A DNA stretch of 57,318 nucleotides, taken from Candidatus Cloacimonadota bacterium. Lineage in GTDB: Bacteria > Muiribacteriota > UBA6191. Location: NCBI GenBank assembly GCA_002402105.1, contig NVVD01000004.1, positions 64,221-121,538 of the forward strand, in the 5' to 3' direction. The translations under genes were made by a program, and so were the position numbers. Below are positions 26,277-38,045 of this stretch, one piece after another. A model generated the notes under the pieces. It did no database searches. It worked only from the letters and a program-made list of their open reading frames with translations, and was not told the origin of the DNA. How positions within the stretch are numbered: the stretch's first letter is position 1; the number at the start of each line of letters is the position of its first letter.

Positions 26277-26395
26277 AGCTTAACCTATACCCAAACATAT
26301 TTAACTTTACCCTTTTGGGTTATATCTAAGCCCATTTTTGGCTCAGTATAATTTTAAATAAAATCTTCTTTAATGTTGTCGGCATTTTTTTGTTT

Positions 26396-29300
26396 CTATT
26401 TAATGATAGCTAGTTTTACAATTTTTTTATTTGTATTTTTCTCTGAATCTTCAATTTGAATTTTTAAAAAGTAGACTCCATTTGCTAAAGATTCTAAGTT
26501 AAACTCGTCTAATGGTAAATAACTATCTTTAGATATTTGCCCAATACTTTGAGTATAAACCCTAGAAGAGGCCGAATCGTATAAAGATAATTGAACTTTT
26601 TTCGCTGTTCTATTTAATTTTAACTTCAAAAATGCATTACTATTTCTAATAGGGTTAGGGACAACAATACTCTCTAAAAAATGAATTGGCCCAACAGTTT
26701 GTACTAACAAACTCAAAGATTTTACATTACCCAAATAATCTACAGCTTTTAACTCTACATTATTTATTTGTCCTAAAGATAAGTGAGACTTTTTTATTCT
26801 AATAATATTTTCATTCTCAACTTGATAACTGTAGTTTGAGTTATTTATTTTTAGGCTTGATTTTTTTATACTAAAACCTACTCCAGTATCTTCTACTTGA
26901 ATTAATAAATCTGACTCTAAAGCTTTTAAATCAAGGCTTTGGTCTACTCGTAACTCAGGTTTTACACTATCTTCAATTAAAAATAATTTTGATGGAACTT
27001 TAGATTGTAAATAAATTTTATTATCAATGAAGCTTTGTGTTTGATAAACTAATCCATTTTCTGATGATTGCATCACAGCATATTTACCTTTATTTTTTTT
27101 AATATAATCTGCTAAATCTATTTCAAAATCACTGCTTTTTAATAAAGATGTTTTTGGAAATACATTAAAAACTGGTAATTTTTGTTGATTAATTTTTTCG
27201 TTTGTTGTCCATGGGAACATATATACTTTTTGTTCTAAAGATGAAATCGACTTTTTGCTTGTTGATAAAGTAGACTTAGAAAAAGAAAGTCTTTTAATTT
27301 GAAATGGAATCACTCTTGTTATGGAGTTTCCGTTAACATCAACCCCTGTTATTTCAATTTGTAAAGCTCCTGATAAATTTAGATTTAACAAATATCCACC
27401 ATGAAAGTATGAACTACCAAGTCTTGTTAATTTAATGATTTGAATATCATCATCCGTTGATTGCCCTCCTGGGTCTTTTAATTGTCTAATCTGCATAAAT
27501 GGAGTTAATGAAATTTCTTCTTCTGTTCCACCTTTTTGGTGCAAGCCCTTAATTACAAATATAATTTCATAATCATTTACAGGGTTTGAAAAAATTCTGA
27601 ATTCAAAATATGGCCCTAAATCTATTTCAAAATTATGACTTTGTTTTAAACCACGATTACCTGATTTATCAATATAGTTTTCTACTTGAATAAAGCCCAA
27701 TCCATTGTAATCAACATCTCCATCTTTGGGCAAAATTTTAAAATTACCTATATATTTATCTGCTTCGTAACTCAATTGGTTTAAAGTAATAGGGCTATAT
27801 ATTTCAACGACCTCTTGTCCAAATGCGTTAACAATAGTTTTTGAAGCAGGGAAAAACCTAACTATAGGCTTTTTTGATACATCCATTTCTTCATTAAAAG
27901 TAATATGAAACCTTAAATCTCCTTCTAAAATACGCCCTTCTTCATTATTCGGAATAATTGGGCGATCAAAACTAAAACTCTCAATAAATGGGATACTTCT
28001 ATCCATAATGAGTGTTCTTCCATTTGTAGGATTACTTCTATGATCTACTCCATCTATAGCATCTACCCTCCAAGTTGTTTTTCCTTCTTGTAAAAAACCC
28101 AAATTAATATCAGATTGAATTGTCTCTTTATCAAATAGAAACTCTGTTGGATTATTGTTTTTGTCTGTTATAATTAAAGCATATTTATTAGCCGTAGTTT
28201 CAGGTCTCCATTCAAACCTTTGGATTCCGCCCGACACTCGATAATTATTAATGGGAGAAACTAAAACAGGAGCTTTTAGCAAGTCTGAATTTAAAGACAA
28301 ATCTTTAATTAAATATGCTCTATTACCAGCTTTATCAGTAGCCCTAAAAGTTAACCTAGCATCACCTTTAAAATTATAAAATATTTGAGAAAATTCAAAC
28401 TCAAACTTTTTATTTTTTGGGTAATTTACTAGCTTTTTCTTTAGAGGAATTTCTGTCCATGCTAGCACTTCAGGAAAAGTTGCTGAACCAATATTATTTA
28501 CTGATTCTACCCTTAATTCTACTTTTTGGACTCCAAGACCATTGGTACCTCCAAAAATAGCATACGCTTGATTTACTGCTTGTAAATCTTGAGCAAAACC
28601 TGTGAATTCTAAAACTCCTGAAGTTATCCATACATCATTATTTAAGTCAATGCTCAAAACAGGAGCAATCGTATCATACATAAAATATGAAGTTGTTATT
28701 TCACCAATATTTAAACTTAAATCAACAGGAGTGATTTCCATTTTATAAATACCATCCATGCTACCATCAGTTTCTAGACCAATGGGTTCTAAAGATATAG
28801 GATCTACATTTAATTCGTATAGAAGTCTCCCGACTAGTGGTCCGCCAAATACTGGTGCATTACCGCTGACATCTGCTTTGAATTTAATTCTTGATGAAGA
28901 TATAATACCTGGCAATACAGAGCCAAATGAATGCTCAAGACTTAAAACTATTGTTGATGTCGGTAAATTAAGCTGTGAATCTAAAGCTGCTCTTAGTCCA
29001 GAACCTAAATATCCATTACTAGATCTTTGGTCAAAAATGAAAGAGGATATTATATTTAAAGGTCCATTAACTACAGTTCCGTGAGCGGGTACTCTAGTAT
29101 CTTCTTGCTTAAAACCTTCTGGTACAGGAAAATTAATTCCATCCATTACTGATGGTGCTTTTGTATCATAGGTATATTGAAAAACTTTTGGGTCAGAAAC
29201 ATTACCAGCTACATCATATATGACCCCATTTGCAACTAAAATGCCATCATCACTTCCATCAGCTAATAAGTCGCTTTCTAAGTTAAATTGTACACTAGAT

Positions 29301-31879
29301 GTGCTGAGTAGTCTTGCCTTAGATACTTTATACTCTTGAGGACTTCTTAAATAATTAAATACCCTCATTTCTGACTTTAGAAGGTCCATCTCAGGAGTTA
29401 AACTTTCTTCTACACTCATAGATAATATTGGTAAACCATTTAATCTTGGTAAGGTTTGAGCATTATAAAAAGCTTTATTATCTGGACTAAATGTTACAAT
29501 TAAATTTGGAGATAAAGACTCTGTATCTAATTGCAATACAACTGACTCGATAAACTCGTTTCCGACTTTATCAACCATAGTAATTTGAAACAAATAAGTA
29601 CCATCTGTCGTCATCGCAGAAGGGCCAGTAGAATCAGGATAAAAATCAATTGTTCTTGGGTTAAAAACCTCAACCCTACCCTTAATTACATGGTTTGGGT
29701 CTGTTTCTAATGGACCTAAAGCAGTAATTTTTGAATTTATTGGATCGCTACCAGATACTTTCAAATTTGAATTTTCATCACTCATGACAAGACGTAATGG
29801 ACTAGGTGCTTTATTTACAATTGAACCATCTGATGGAGAAACAAACTGTCTAAAAAGTTTAGGAGCTTGCGAATCTACTATAAAAGCTTGTGCTTCAAAA
29901 AAGGAAGGTGAAATTGTATTGCCTGCTGTGTCTGTTCCACCTGTTACTAAAATTTCAACTGCTCCATCTCTTTCACCATTATTAGATGACTGAACAACAT
30001 ATTGATATTCAAATTCAAGCCCGTTATTAAAACTGTTTGAAATACCTATTTTTTGGGCATAACCTGCTAATTGTGTTACCCAAACAAAAGGTGCTTCTTC
30101 CATTTTTTCAGTCATTAATACTTTTATATTGACAGTAGCACCAGGTTGAAAAAAAATAGGGTCGCCACTTTCAATGACAGCATTATTGACTTTAATATTT
30201 TTTACTTGAGGGCGGGTTCTGTCAATTTTGACTACTATTTGCCGTTTAGACCCTGGTCCTGAATTTAAAGCTTTATCTCTTGAAATAATATCTAAAGTAT
30301 ATTCACCATCACCAGCAGACCCCATATCAACAACACCACGAAAATCCTCACCCAAAGCTCCTATTTGAAAATTTGGCCGTACATTAAAGTTAGTCGGGAC
30401 ATGTATGAATACTCCTCCTTCTCGCTCTAATCTATCTCCATCTATAATAATACTATTTGAGTTAGTTGCAAAAAAAGTATCTTGGGTAATAAGACGGGGA
30501 GCAGGTGGTGCTACCCGATCAAAAATAACAGAACCTAAACTATGTGATGGGGAATTTTCCTCTTGGCTTTCATCCCCTGGTCTTGGAGAAATTACAATTA
30601 CTTCAACTTGAAGTGAAGAGTTTTGATTTGGATTTAAGGCATCAAATGGAATAGAAATATCTTTTTGAAAAGATGAACCTGGAGAAAGGTTAGTTAATTG
30701 TTCTTCAATAAAAAAACCACCACCAATAATGGATGAAACCCTAAATAATACCCTATATTTTTCCACATCATCACAAACGGCACCCAAAATAGATATTGAC
30801 TGATTTTGCCCAATATAGGAGCCATCTGCTGGTATCATACTCAATAGATTAAAACAAGGTTCAAATGTTACTCTTGGTACGGTTTGAATTTTATGAATGG
30901 CTTCATTACCTGCTGCATCAAAAGCAGTTATTGTATATGTTGTTATGGTTGTAGCTAATGCTGGGTCTCTTTCTAGCTCTACACCTGCAATTGTTACTCT
31001 ATTAGATTGATCAGTCATCCTAATAATTTCTTTGGAGTTTCTTGAATTTGTCACTCTAATTTGGACATCAGCATCATCTGCTTCTACAATTAAACCAAAA
31101 ACTGCCATTCTAGTTGGACTTGATGGATTTGCATTTCCACTAGGTAAAGTAGTACTTATCCCTAAAAGAACAGGTGGAATAGTATCATGAAAAAGCCTCA
31201 AAAACCCACTAACCTTTTGTATACCTAGACCTTGTGCACCACCATCTAAAGCTAGAGCTTTTAATTGTATTAAATTTAATTGATTTGTTTCTAAGGGTAT
31301 ATTATCTATAACACCAGAACCTGAATTAAATATTGTATCTGATTTTATTTCAAGCCCATTAATAAACGTTTTAATTTCATAGCTATTTGCATTGCCATTT
31401 AATGTATAATGAGCCTGTATTAAAGGTTGAGAAGTATATAAACTAACTTTACCATTTGACTCTTGTAAATGGTCTAAACTTAAATTAGTTACGTTAAACT
31501 CTAGGTCTCTTACTATATTATTAACTGTAGTTGTTACTGGTATTACAGATTGTGAAAAGGCATTTAACGTCAAAGAAAAGGAGTTACTGCCCTCTTTTAA
31601 TGAAAGCTTTACAAAAAACTCTTCAACACCAGTATGATTAAATTGATCTCTTGAGTTTATAATTTGATTGGGCGCTCCCTGTCTGATTGCACGTATAGTG
31701 TATGTACCAGGGTCAGCTTTCATTCGTATTTTCAAAGCAATAGACGAGCCCGTACGATTACTCAAACTAGATTGACTTATATGAGGTAAAACATCGATGA
31801 TATTAAACTCTTGAATTTCTCCATAAGTTAAACTGTGAAATAAAATATATAAAAATATTGAAAGCTTTTTAGCTGTCAT
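26396..31879 (-). CDS. Giant exported multidomain Ig-like protein with FlgD/sorting-type C-terminus
   Basis: About 1827 residues with a signal peptide (1-20, ending LTYG). A repeated domain-boundary pattern D-x-x-x-P (DTIPPVL, DRVAPPAP, DRTRPQVK, DSQAPKLF, DTKAPSVM, DTIAPVLS, DRSIPFIE, DSVKPELR) occurs near residues 231, 456, 554, 669, 906, 1069, 1293 and 1637, with a variant DTESLSPN near 787, as in tandem bacterial Ig-like adhesin repeats. Residues about 1200-1290 include a fibronectin-like piece (YRVSGGIQRFEWRPETTANKY). The last 95 residues (VVPNPIRN, VQLSLYDSASSRVY, LANGVYFLKI, KKIVKLAIIK) match FlgD Ig-like/type A sorting-domain folds. It is probably a surface adhesin or stalk. ATG at 31879 preferred over TTG at 31882; neither has a good ribosome binding site. 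Confidence 0.78.
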   Translation of the reverse strand: MTAKKLSIFLYILFHSLTYGEIQEFNIIDVLPHISQSSLSNRTGSSIALKIRMKADPGTYTIRAIRQGAPNQIINSRDQFNHTGVEEFFVKLSLKEGSNSFSLTLNAFSQSVIPVTTTVNNIVRDLEFNVTNLSLDHLQESNGKVSLYTSQPLIQAHYTLNGNANSYEIKTFINGLEIKSDTIFNSGSGVIDNIPLETNQLNLIQLKALALDGGAQGLGIQKVSGFLRLFHDTIPPVLLGISTTLPSGNANPSSPTRMAVFGLIVEADDADVQIRVTNSRNSKEIIRMTDQSNRVTIAGVELERDPALATTITTYTITAFDAAGNEAIHKIQTVPRVTFEPCFNLLSMIPADGSYIGQNQSISILGAVCDDVEKYRVLFRVSSIIGGGFFIEEQLTNLSPGSSFQKDISIPFDALNPNQNSSLQVEVIVISPRPGDESQEENSPSHSLGSVIFDRVAPPAPRLITQDTFFATNSNSIIIDGDRLEREGGVFIHVPTNFNVRPNFQIGALGEDFRGVVDMGSAGDGEYTLDIISRDKALNSGPGSKRQIVVKIDRTRPQVKNIKVNNAVIESGDPIFFQPGATVNIKVLMTEKMEEAPFVWVTQLAGYAQKIGISNSFNNGLEFEYQYVVQSSNNGERDGAVEILVTGGTDTAGNTISPSFFEAQAFIVDSQAPKLFRQFVSPSDGSIVNKAPSPLRLVMSDENSNLKVSGSDPINSKITALGPLETDPNHVIKGRVEVFNPRTIDFYPDSTGPSAMTTDGTYLFQITMVDKVGNEFIESVVLQLDTESLSPNLIVTFSPDNKAFYNAQTLPRLNGLPILSMSVEESLTPEMDLLKSEMRVFNYLRSPQEYKVSKARLLSTSSVQFNLESDLLADGSDDGILVANGVIYDVAGNVSDPKVFQYTYDTKAPSVMDGINFPVPEGFKQEDTRVPAHGTVVNGPLNIISSFIFDQRSSNGYLGSGLRAALDSQLNLPTSTIVLSLEHSFGSVLPGIISSSRIKFKADVSGNAPVFGGPLVGRLLYELNVDPISLEPIGLETDGSMDGIYKMEITPVDLSLNIGEITTSYFMYDTIAPVLSIDLNNDVWITSGVLEFTGFAQDLQAVNQAYAIFGGTNGLGVQKVELRVESVNNIGSATFPEVLAWTEIPLKKKLVNYPKNKKFEFEFSQIFYNFKGDARLTFRATDKAGNRAYLIKDLSLNSDLLKAPVLVSPINNYRVSGGIQRFEWRPETTANKYALIITDKNNNPTEFLFDKETIQSDINLGFLQEGKTTWRVDAIDGVDHRSNPTNGRTLIMDRSIPFIESFSFDRPIIPNNEEGRILEGDLRFHITFNEEMDVSKKPIVRFFPASKTIVNAFGQEVVEIYSPITLNQLSYEADKYIGNFKILPKDGDVDYNGLGFIQVENYIDKSGNRGLKQSHNFEIDLGPYFEFRIFSNPVNDYEIIFVIKGLHQKGGTEEEISLTPFMQIRQLKDPGGQSTDDDIQIIKLTRLGSSYFHGGYLLNLNLSGALQIEITGVDVNGNSITRVIPFQIKRLSFSKSTLSTSKKSISSLEQKVYMFPWTTNEKINQQKLPVFNVFPKTSLLKSSDFEIDLADYIKKNKGKYAVMQSSENGLVYQTQSFIDNKIYLQSKVPSKLFLIEDSVKPELRVDQSLDLKALESDLLIQVEDTGVGFSIKKSSLKINNSNYSYQVENENIIRIKKSHLSLGQINNVELKAVDYLGNVKSLSLLVQTVGPIHFLESIVVPNPIRNSNAFLKLKLNRTAKKVQLSLYDSASSRVYTQSIGQISKDSYLPLDEFNLESLANGVYFLKIQIEDSEKNTNKKIVKLAIIK

Positions 31880-32028
31880 CAAGTTAATACACTAATGAAT
31901 GCAGAGTCATTAGCCCCTTAAATAAAAATAACTAACTTTATATAAGTTAGTACAAAAGTAAACAAAAACTAGCAACTATTGTATCACATTGAAGTCTACA
32001 TACCCATTTATTTCAACTATTTAGAACC

Positions 32029-32058
32029 AAAAAAAAAGCCCCACACAAGTGTGGAGCT
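32029..32058 (-). terminator. Rho-independent terminator after rpoC
   Basis: Minus strand stem AGCTCCACAC/GTGTGGGGCT (plus arms 32037-32046 and 32049-32058, one G-T pair) followed by nine T, 30 bases beyond the rpoC stop. Ends the rpmG-to-rpoC unit. Confidence 0.93.
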
Positions 32059-32087
32059 TTTCTTAATAGACTAGATAAAGAAGTTAT

Positions 32088-35000
32088 TTATTCTTCAACA
32101 TCCGTAGATACGTTTAATTCTTTTAAAAAATCTGCACCTAAGTTGTCTTCTAAAGAGATTTCAAAGTTTCCTTCGAGTTCTTCTCGATCTTCTGAACCAT
32201 TAACTAAACTTTCTTTATCATCAAAATCATATTTCAAGTATCTATCAAAACCTGTTCCTGCTGGAATCAAGTTACCCATGATAATATTTTCTTTCAGTCC
32301 ACTCAAATTATCAATTTTTGATTGAATTGCAGCATTTGTCAAAACTTTAGTAGTCTCTTGAAATGATGCAGCAGATAGAAAACTATCAGTTGTTAAAGAC
32401 GCTTTAGAAATACCTTGGATAATACTAACAGCAGTTGCTGGTTTGAACTTATCTTTAATCAAAGCATCATTTGTCTTTTTAAATTCAAATGCATTAATGA
32501 TATTACCAGCGTTATAAGGAGAGTCTCCTGCACCTGTAATACGTACTTTAGATACCATTCGTCTTAAAATAGTTTCAACGTGCTTATCATTAATTGTTAC
32601 ACCTTGAGATGTATAAACAGTTTGTACTTCGTTTAATAAGTACTTTTGAGCATCAAAAATACCAAGTGACTCACTCAATGCTTTCACATCCATATCACCA
32701 TCAGTCAACTTATCGCCAATACTTACGTACTCGCCATCAGTTACAATCAAGTCACCAAGACTACCTGTAATGATTTGCTTCTCTGAGTTTTTCTCATTTT
32801 CAATAACAATATTGTTACCTCTAATTCTTAAAACACCACTTCTTGAAGACACAAGTGAATAAGTCTTTGGATTTCTAACTTCAAACAGATTGTTGATTCT
32901 AGGAAGACCCTGAACAATATCAGTAGTTTTCTTACCAGCACCACTCCATTTAGCTAAAATATCGCCAGGCTTAATTTCTCCATTTTCTTTGACAAAGATT
33001 TCAGCACCATCAGGAATAGAATGAACTTCTCCAGCTTGTACTTGAACACTATCAATAACAGATCTTACTTTTCCTGTTTTTGTTAAAGCATGAATCAATT
33101 TAACAGTACCATCAGATTCTGTGATCATACGAGCGATTTGATCACCCTTTTTCACTTCACCTTCTGTTACTAAAACTTCGATATCATCAGTAACTGTATA
33201 TTTTTTCTCGTTGACTTCTTCTCTAGTAAAACAAACACCATCTTCAAGAGCTTCAAAACTTGTATACTCTAAAAATTCAGTGATTGCATCACCTTTTTCA
33301 ACTTTTTGACCATTTTTTACACATAATGGTAAACCAGTTGATAAGAAATAATCTTTACCAGAGTAAACTAAAATAGATCGAACCATTTCTTCACCAGTAC
33401 GTTTATTATACTCAGTGATAAAGTTTACTTTTCCTTCAATATCAGCAACGATAGGAGCAAAAGAATTTATTAGCTTTGCGCCAACTTCTATCTCATCACC
33501 TTCTGCTACTAAAATCTCGGCATTACCAGGAGTAATGTACTCTCTTGAAGTTTCATCATTTGTTATAATAATACGCTTAGATTCTGATAATGCTGATACT
33601 TCAACTTTACCAACTTCTTCACGTTTTTCATATAAGTCTTGTGCTATTTCACTAGTTACTTCGTCACCAGCTTTATATAAAACAGTTCCTTCAAAACTTG
33701 CGTCTTCCATGAAAACTGCTCCAACCAAAGATTCTGGTTTTAAGTCTTCTTCTAAAAGAACTGTTGTTCTTGAGTAGTGATCTTTAATAGTTACACTACC
33801 TTCAATTTCAGTAATAAAAGGAATTGTACCTGTCAATTTTTGACCAGCTTCAACATCATCACCAGATTGAACAACTACGTTATCAAATCTTAATTGGCAA
33901 CTTTCAGGAATTACGTACTCACGCTCATCCTTTATTAAAACTCTTCTTCTATCAACAGTTTTATTAGATGCAGACCTATAACTAATAAGTTTAACAATAC
34001 CGTTACCTTCTGCTAAAAACCTTATCTGTTTATTGTCTTCATCAAGTTCAACATCCATTGAACCTGTCATATAATATTCACTAGATTTTTTATGAATTAC
34101 AGATAGAGTTTTTCTGCCTGTATATTTTACTTCTCCAGAAAATTCAGCATAAATTGAACAAAGTTCATCATTTGCTTTTACTTGATCTCCAGATTTAACT
34201 CTTAAAACAACACCTAAGTCACCTGGTAAACCAATTGGCTTAGTTGCTGAAGATTTTAATCCTTTAGGAGACTCATAAATATTATCTTCTAAATCATCAG
34301 AAGCAATAAAGATCATTCCATTTTCAGAAATAACTCTTTGGTTTTTAATTTTAATATCTCTAAATTCAGCAGTACCATGACTTGATGCAATAACAATTGA
34401 TCTTTCTTTTTCAAGTAAGTACAAGTTATCACCCGCTGATACCAATTGCTCGTCTTCTACAGCTAAAGCAGAACCTTTAGGAATATTATAAGTACCAAGT
34501 AGTTTAGATGTATCTTCTTGATCAAAAACTTGAATCTCGCCATCATGAACAACAACACCATCTTTTTGAACGATACTAGCAAATTTAACTGTACCACTAT
34601 ATGCAGTGATATAAGTACTTGGATTATATTCAACTAAAACTTGTCCAGCAGATATAAATTCACCGTCTCCAATTTTTAAAACTCCACCTTGTGGCATAAT
34701 AAACTCGTACTTTTTACCTTTTTTATCAGTAATTTTAAGTACTCCACCAGTTACAATTTTTTTAACATTATCGTCAAACTCATCGTTTTCTGATGCATCA
34801 TTACCTGTATCAATTTGAAATCTTGCTCTTTCAACTTTGTGCTCAAATGTTAAGTCTGCTAAAGATACATGACCTGTAACTTTTGCTTTAACCACAATTC
34901 TAGCTGCTTCTGCAATTCCACCAGTGTGAAAAGTTCTCATTGTTAATTGAGTACCTGGCTCACCAATAGATTGTGCTGCAATAACACCTACAGCTGTACC

Positions 35001-38000
35001 AATCGATACACTTTGCCCTGTTGATAAATCAATAGCGTAACATTTTCTACAGACTCCCCACTCTACTTTACAAGTGATTGGAGATCTTACCCAAATTTGT
35101 GGGTAAACACGTATATCATCAATATTATGAAGTTTAAACTGCTCAATTAATTGAGCTGTGATTAATTGATCAGGACCACAAACGATTGAGTTATCAACTA
35201 AGTTAACAACACATTCATCAGTTAACATACCAACTTTAACTTTATTTATACTTAATGATGTAGTACAAAGTGAAATTTGCTTAGCAATTTCTTTAGTTAT
35301 TGTAATTCCACCCTTTAAAATTGTTTTATTATTTTCTGGATGCACAACATCTCTTAGTAATGTTCTAGCAAAAATACGATCTTCAATTGGAATCTCAATC
35401 TCATCAACTAACATATTATTAGTTGTTCTTTTGATTCTAAGAGGAGACATTCTTAAGCCATGCTCAGTACCACAATCTTCTGTAGTAACAATAACATCTT
35501 GAGCAACATCAACAAGTCTTCTAGTTAAATAACCAGAATCGGCTGTACGAAGTGCAGTATCTACAAGACCTTTTCTAGCTCCATATGTAGAGATAAAATA
35601 ATCAGTCATTGTAAGACCTTCTTTAAAGGATCTTTTAATTGGAACGTGCATAATATCGCCGTGCGGGTTAGACATCAATCCACGCATACCAGCAAGTTGT
35701 TTCATTTGCTGAACATTACCTCTAGCTCCTGAAATTGCCATGGTATAAATTGGATTGAACTCACCTTTTTCCCACTGGGCTTTATAATAAGCCATCATAT
35801 CATCAGTTACTTCTTCAGTTGCATTGATCCAAAGATCAACTTCTGCTTTTTTTCTTTCTTCAAGATTAATTTCTTTTTTAGCAAACTTCTCAGCAATCTT
35901 TCTAGCACGCTCTTCAGCTATTGCCATGATATAGTCTTTTCTTGGAGGTTTTACTAAATCAGATAAAGCAATTGTTAAACCAGAGAATGTAGCATATCTA
36001 AAACCAATATCCTTGATTTCATCAAGTAATAATACTGTTTTGTTTGTTCCACATTTTTCATAGCATAACTCAATAACATTCATCAGTTTCTTTTTATCAA
36101 AACGATAATTATGATATCCAATTTCATTTGGAATAATCTCATTAAATAATACACGACCAATTGTAGTCACATAATATTTATTAAATTCATCAGTACCACG
36201 CTCTGCAGATAAAGGATTTTTTATAATTACAGTATCATGCATTTCGTGATTTTCATTATCAAAACTAAGCAATGCTTCTTTTGTTGTTGAGTATTTATGA
36301 ATATCTAAAATTTCAGCTTCTAAGACTTTTGCCTTTTTTAAAGCTTTAACTTCATCAATTTGGATTAAGTTACCTGCTCCGACAATTTTTGTACCATCTT
36401 CGCTAATAATATCTTGATAAGCAACAGCAACACCACTACCAAACTTTATCATTTCTTCTAATGAAGGAACTTTTAAAGATTTTTTAGATGCAACAGGCAT
36501 TATTATTGTTTTTTCCCACTTAACTTGATTTGTTAAGTAAAAAGCACCAATTGACATATCTTGTGAAGGTGCAGCAACTGCACGTCCAGAAGAAGCCGCT
36601 AAAATATTATAAGAAGACATCATTAAGATTCTTGCTTCTACTTGTGCTTCAAGTAAAAGTGGAATATGAACAGCCATTTGATCACCATCAAAATCAGCAT
36701 TAAAAGCACCACAAACTAATGGATGCAACTGAATAGCTTTACCTTGAACCAAAATTGGTTCAAAAGCTTGGATACCTAAACGGTGTAATGTAGGAGCACG
36801 GTTCAACATAATAGGATGATCTCTTACGATCTCCTCAAGAACTTTCCATACGTTTTCATCTTCTTTTTCAATCAATTTTTTAGCTGATTTAATATTGTGT
36901 GCAAAAGCATACTCAACTAATTTGTTCATGATAAAAGGCTTAAATAATTCAAGCGCCATCTTTTGTGGTAATCCACATTGATGTAATCTCAAATCTGGTC
37001 CAACCACAATTACTGATCGACCTGAATAATCCACACGCTTACCAAGAAGGTTTTGTCTGAATCGCCCTTGCTTACCTTTTAACATATCATTTAATGACTT
37101 TAATGGTCTATTACCAGAACCAGTCACTAAACGACCTCTTCTACCATTATCAATTAAAGCATTTACTGCTTCTTGAAGCATACGCTTCTCATTTTTGATA
37201 ATAATATCAGGAGCATTTAACTTCATTAATCTTTTTAAACGATTATTTCTGTTAATTACTCTTCTATATAAATCATTTAAATCAGAAGTTGCAAATCTAC
37301 CACCGTCTAATTGAACCATTGGACGTAAATCTGGTGGAATCACTGGAAGTACATCAATAATCATCCATTCTGGGCGATTTTTTGAGTTCATGAATACTTC
37401 TGCAACTTGTAATCTATTTACAATATTTTGTTTTTTTGAACCTAAGTCCTCACGTAACTTACGCTTTAAATCTGATACAAGTTTTGCTAAATCAAGCTCT
37501 CTTAAAAGCTCTGACACTGCAACTCCACCTGTACCAGCTCGATACATATCTCCATATCTCTCTTGATATTGAGCATGCTCATCTTCACTTAAAATTTGTT
37601 TTTTAAGTAAAGGTAAGCTACCTGGATCAATTACGATATAAGAGTTAAAATATAAGACTTTTTCAAAATCTCTTGCTGTAATATCAAGTAAAAGAGCAAT
37701 ATAATTTGGAGTACCTTTAGAATACCAAATATGTGCAACTGGTGCTACAAGCTCGATATGTCCCATTCTCTCACGTCTTACGTTTGAGCGTGTTACTTCA
37801 ACTCCACATCTTTCACAGACTAAACCTTTATAACGAATACTTTTGTATTTCCCACAAAAACATTCCCAATCTTTAGTTGGCCCAAAAATTCGCTCACAAA
37901 ACAACCCATCTCTCTCAGGACGATGTGTTCTGTAGTTGATAGTTTCAGGCTTTTTTACAACACCTTTTGACCATTGTCTAATAGTCTCAGGAGAGGCAAT

Positions 38001-38042
38001 ACTAATTTGAATAGAAGATAATTCCTTAATTCCTTTTAACAT
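32088..38042 (-). CDS. rpoC: RNA polymerase beta-prime subunit with very large trigger-loop insertion
   Basis: 1984 residues, against about 1400 in E. coli. N-terminal zinc site [20 protein letters not shown], the active-centre [12 protein letters not shown], the bridge-helix and trigger-helix region ending [18 protein letters not shown] (Gly1041-1042), and the second zinc site CGTEHGL...[11 protein letters not shown] are all intact. In species without an insertion HTGG runs almost directly into D-I-x-x-G-L-P-R. Here residues about 1048-1707 (some 660 residues) come between GGIAEAA and [14 protein letters not shown]. The insert is built of repeated beta units with phrases such as VxxGDxVxAGxxL ([52 protein letters not shown]), as expected for sandwich-barrel hybrid motifs of the SI3 type. 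It is 3 bases from rpoB. Confidence 0.97.
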   Translation of the reverse strand: MLKGIKELSSIQISIASPETIRQWSKGVVKKPETINYRTHRPERDGLFCERIFGPTKDWECFCGKYKSIRYKGLVCERCGVEVTRSNVRRERMGHIELVAPVAHIWYSKGTPNYIALLLDITARDFEKVLYFNSYIVIDPGSLPLLKKQILSEDEHAQYQERYGDMYRAGTGGVAVSELLRELDLAKLVSDLKRKLREDLGSKKQNIVNRLQVAEVFMNSKNRPEWMIIDVLPVIPPDLRPMVQLDGGRFATSDLNDLYRRVINRNNRLKRLMKLNAPDIIIKNEKRMLQEAVNALIDNGRRGRLVTGSGNRPLKSLNDMLKGKQGRFRQNLLGKRVDYSGRSVIVVGPDLRLHQCGLPQKMALELFKPFIMNKLVEYAFAHNIKSAKKLIEKEDENVWKVLEEIVRDHPIMLNRAPTLHRLGIQAFEPILVQGKAIQLHPLVCGAFNADFDGDQMAVHIPLLLEAQVEARILMMSSYNILAASSGRAVAAPSQDMSIGAFYLTNQVKWEKTIIMPVASKKSLKVPSLEEMIKFGSGVAVAYQDIISEDGTKIVGAGNLIQIDEVKALKKAKVLEAEILDIHKYSTTKEALLSFDNENHEMHDTVIIKNPLSAERGTDEFNKYYVTTIGRVLFNEIIPNEIGYHNYRFDKKKLMNVIELCYEKCGTNKTVLLLDEIKDIGFRYATFSGLTIALSDLVKPPRKDYIMAIAEERARKIAEKFAKKEINLEERKKAEVDLWINATEEVTDDMMAYYKAQWEKGEFNPIYTMAISGARGNVQQMKQLAGMRGLMSNPHGDIMHVPIKRSFKEGLTMTDYFISTYGARKGLVDTALRTADSGYLTRRLVDVAQDVIVTTEDCGTEHGLRMSPLRIKRTTNNMLVDEIEIPIEDRIFARTLLRDVVHPENNKTILKGGITITKEIAKQISLCTTSLSINKVKVGMLTDECVVNLVDNSIVCGPDQLITAQLIEQFKLHNIDDIRVYPQIWVRSPITCKVEWGVCRKCYAIDLSTGQSVSIGTAVGVIAAQSIGEPGTQLTMRTFHTGGIAEAARIVVKAKVTGHVSLADLTFEHKVERARFQIDTGNDASENDEFDDNVKKIVTGGVLKITDKKGKKYEFIMPQGGVLKIGDGEFISAGQVLVEYNPSTYITAYSGTVKFASIVQKDGVVVHDGEIQVFDQEDTSKLLGTYNIPKGSALAVEDEQLVSAGDNLYLLEKERSIVIASSHGTAEFRDIKIKNQRVISENGMIFIASDDLEDNIYESPKGLKSSATKPIGLPGDLGVVLRVKSGDQVKANDELCSIYAEFSGEVKYTGRKTLSVIHKKSSEYYMTGSMDVELDEDNKQIRFLAEGNGIVKLISYRSASNKTVDRRRVLIKDEREYVIPESCQLRFDNVVVQSGDDVEAGQKLTGTIPFITEIEGSVTIKDHYSRTTVLLEEDLKPESLVGAVFMEDASFEGTVLYKAGDEVTSEIAQDLYEKREEVGKVEVSALSESKRIIITNDETSREYITPGNAEILVAEGDEIEVGAKLINSFAPIVADIEGKVNFITEYNKRTGEEMVRSILVYSGKDYFLSTGLPLCVKNGQKVEKGDAITEFLEYTSFEALEDGVCFTREEVNEKKYTVTDDIEVLVTEGEVKKGDQIARMITESDGTVKLIHALTKTGKVRSVIDSVQVQAGEVHSIPDGAEIFVKENGEIKPGDILAKWSGAGKKTTDIVQGLPRINNLFEVRNPKTYSLVSSRSGVLRIRGNNIVIENEKNSEKQIITGSLGDLIVTDGEYVSIGDKLTDGDMDVKALSESLGIFDAQKYLLNEVQTVYTSQGVTINDKHVETILRRMVSKVRITGAGDSPYNAGNIINAFEFKKTNDALIKDKFKPATAVSIIQGISKASLTTDSFLSAASFQETTKVLTNAAIQSKIDNLSGLKENIIMGNLIPAGTGFDRYLKYDFDDKESLVNGSEDREELEGNFEISLEDNLGADFLKELNVSTDVEE

Positions 38043-38045
38043 AAT

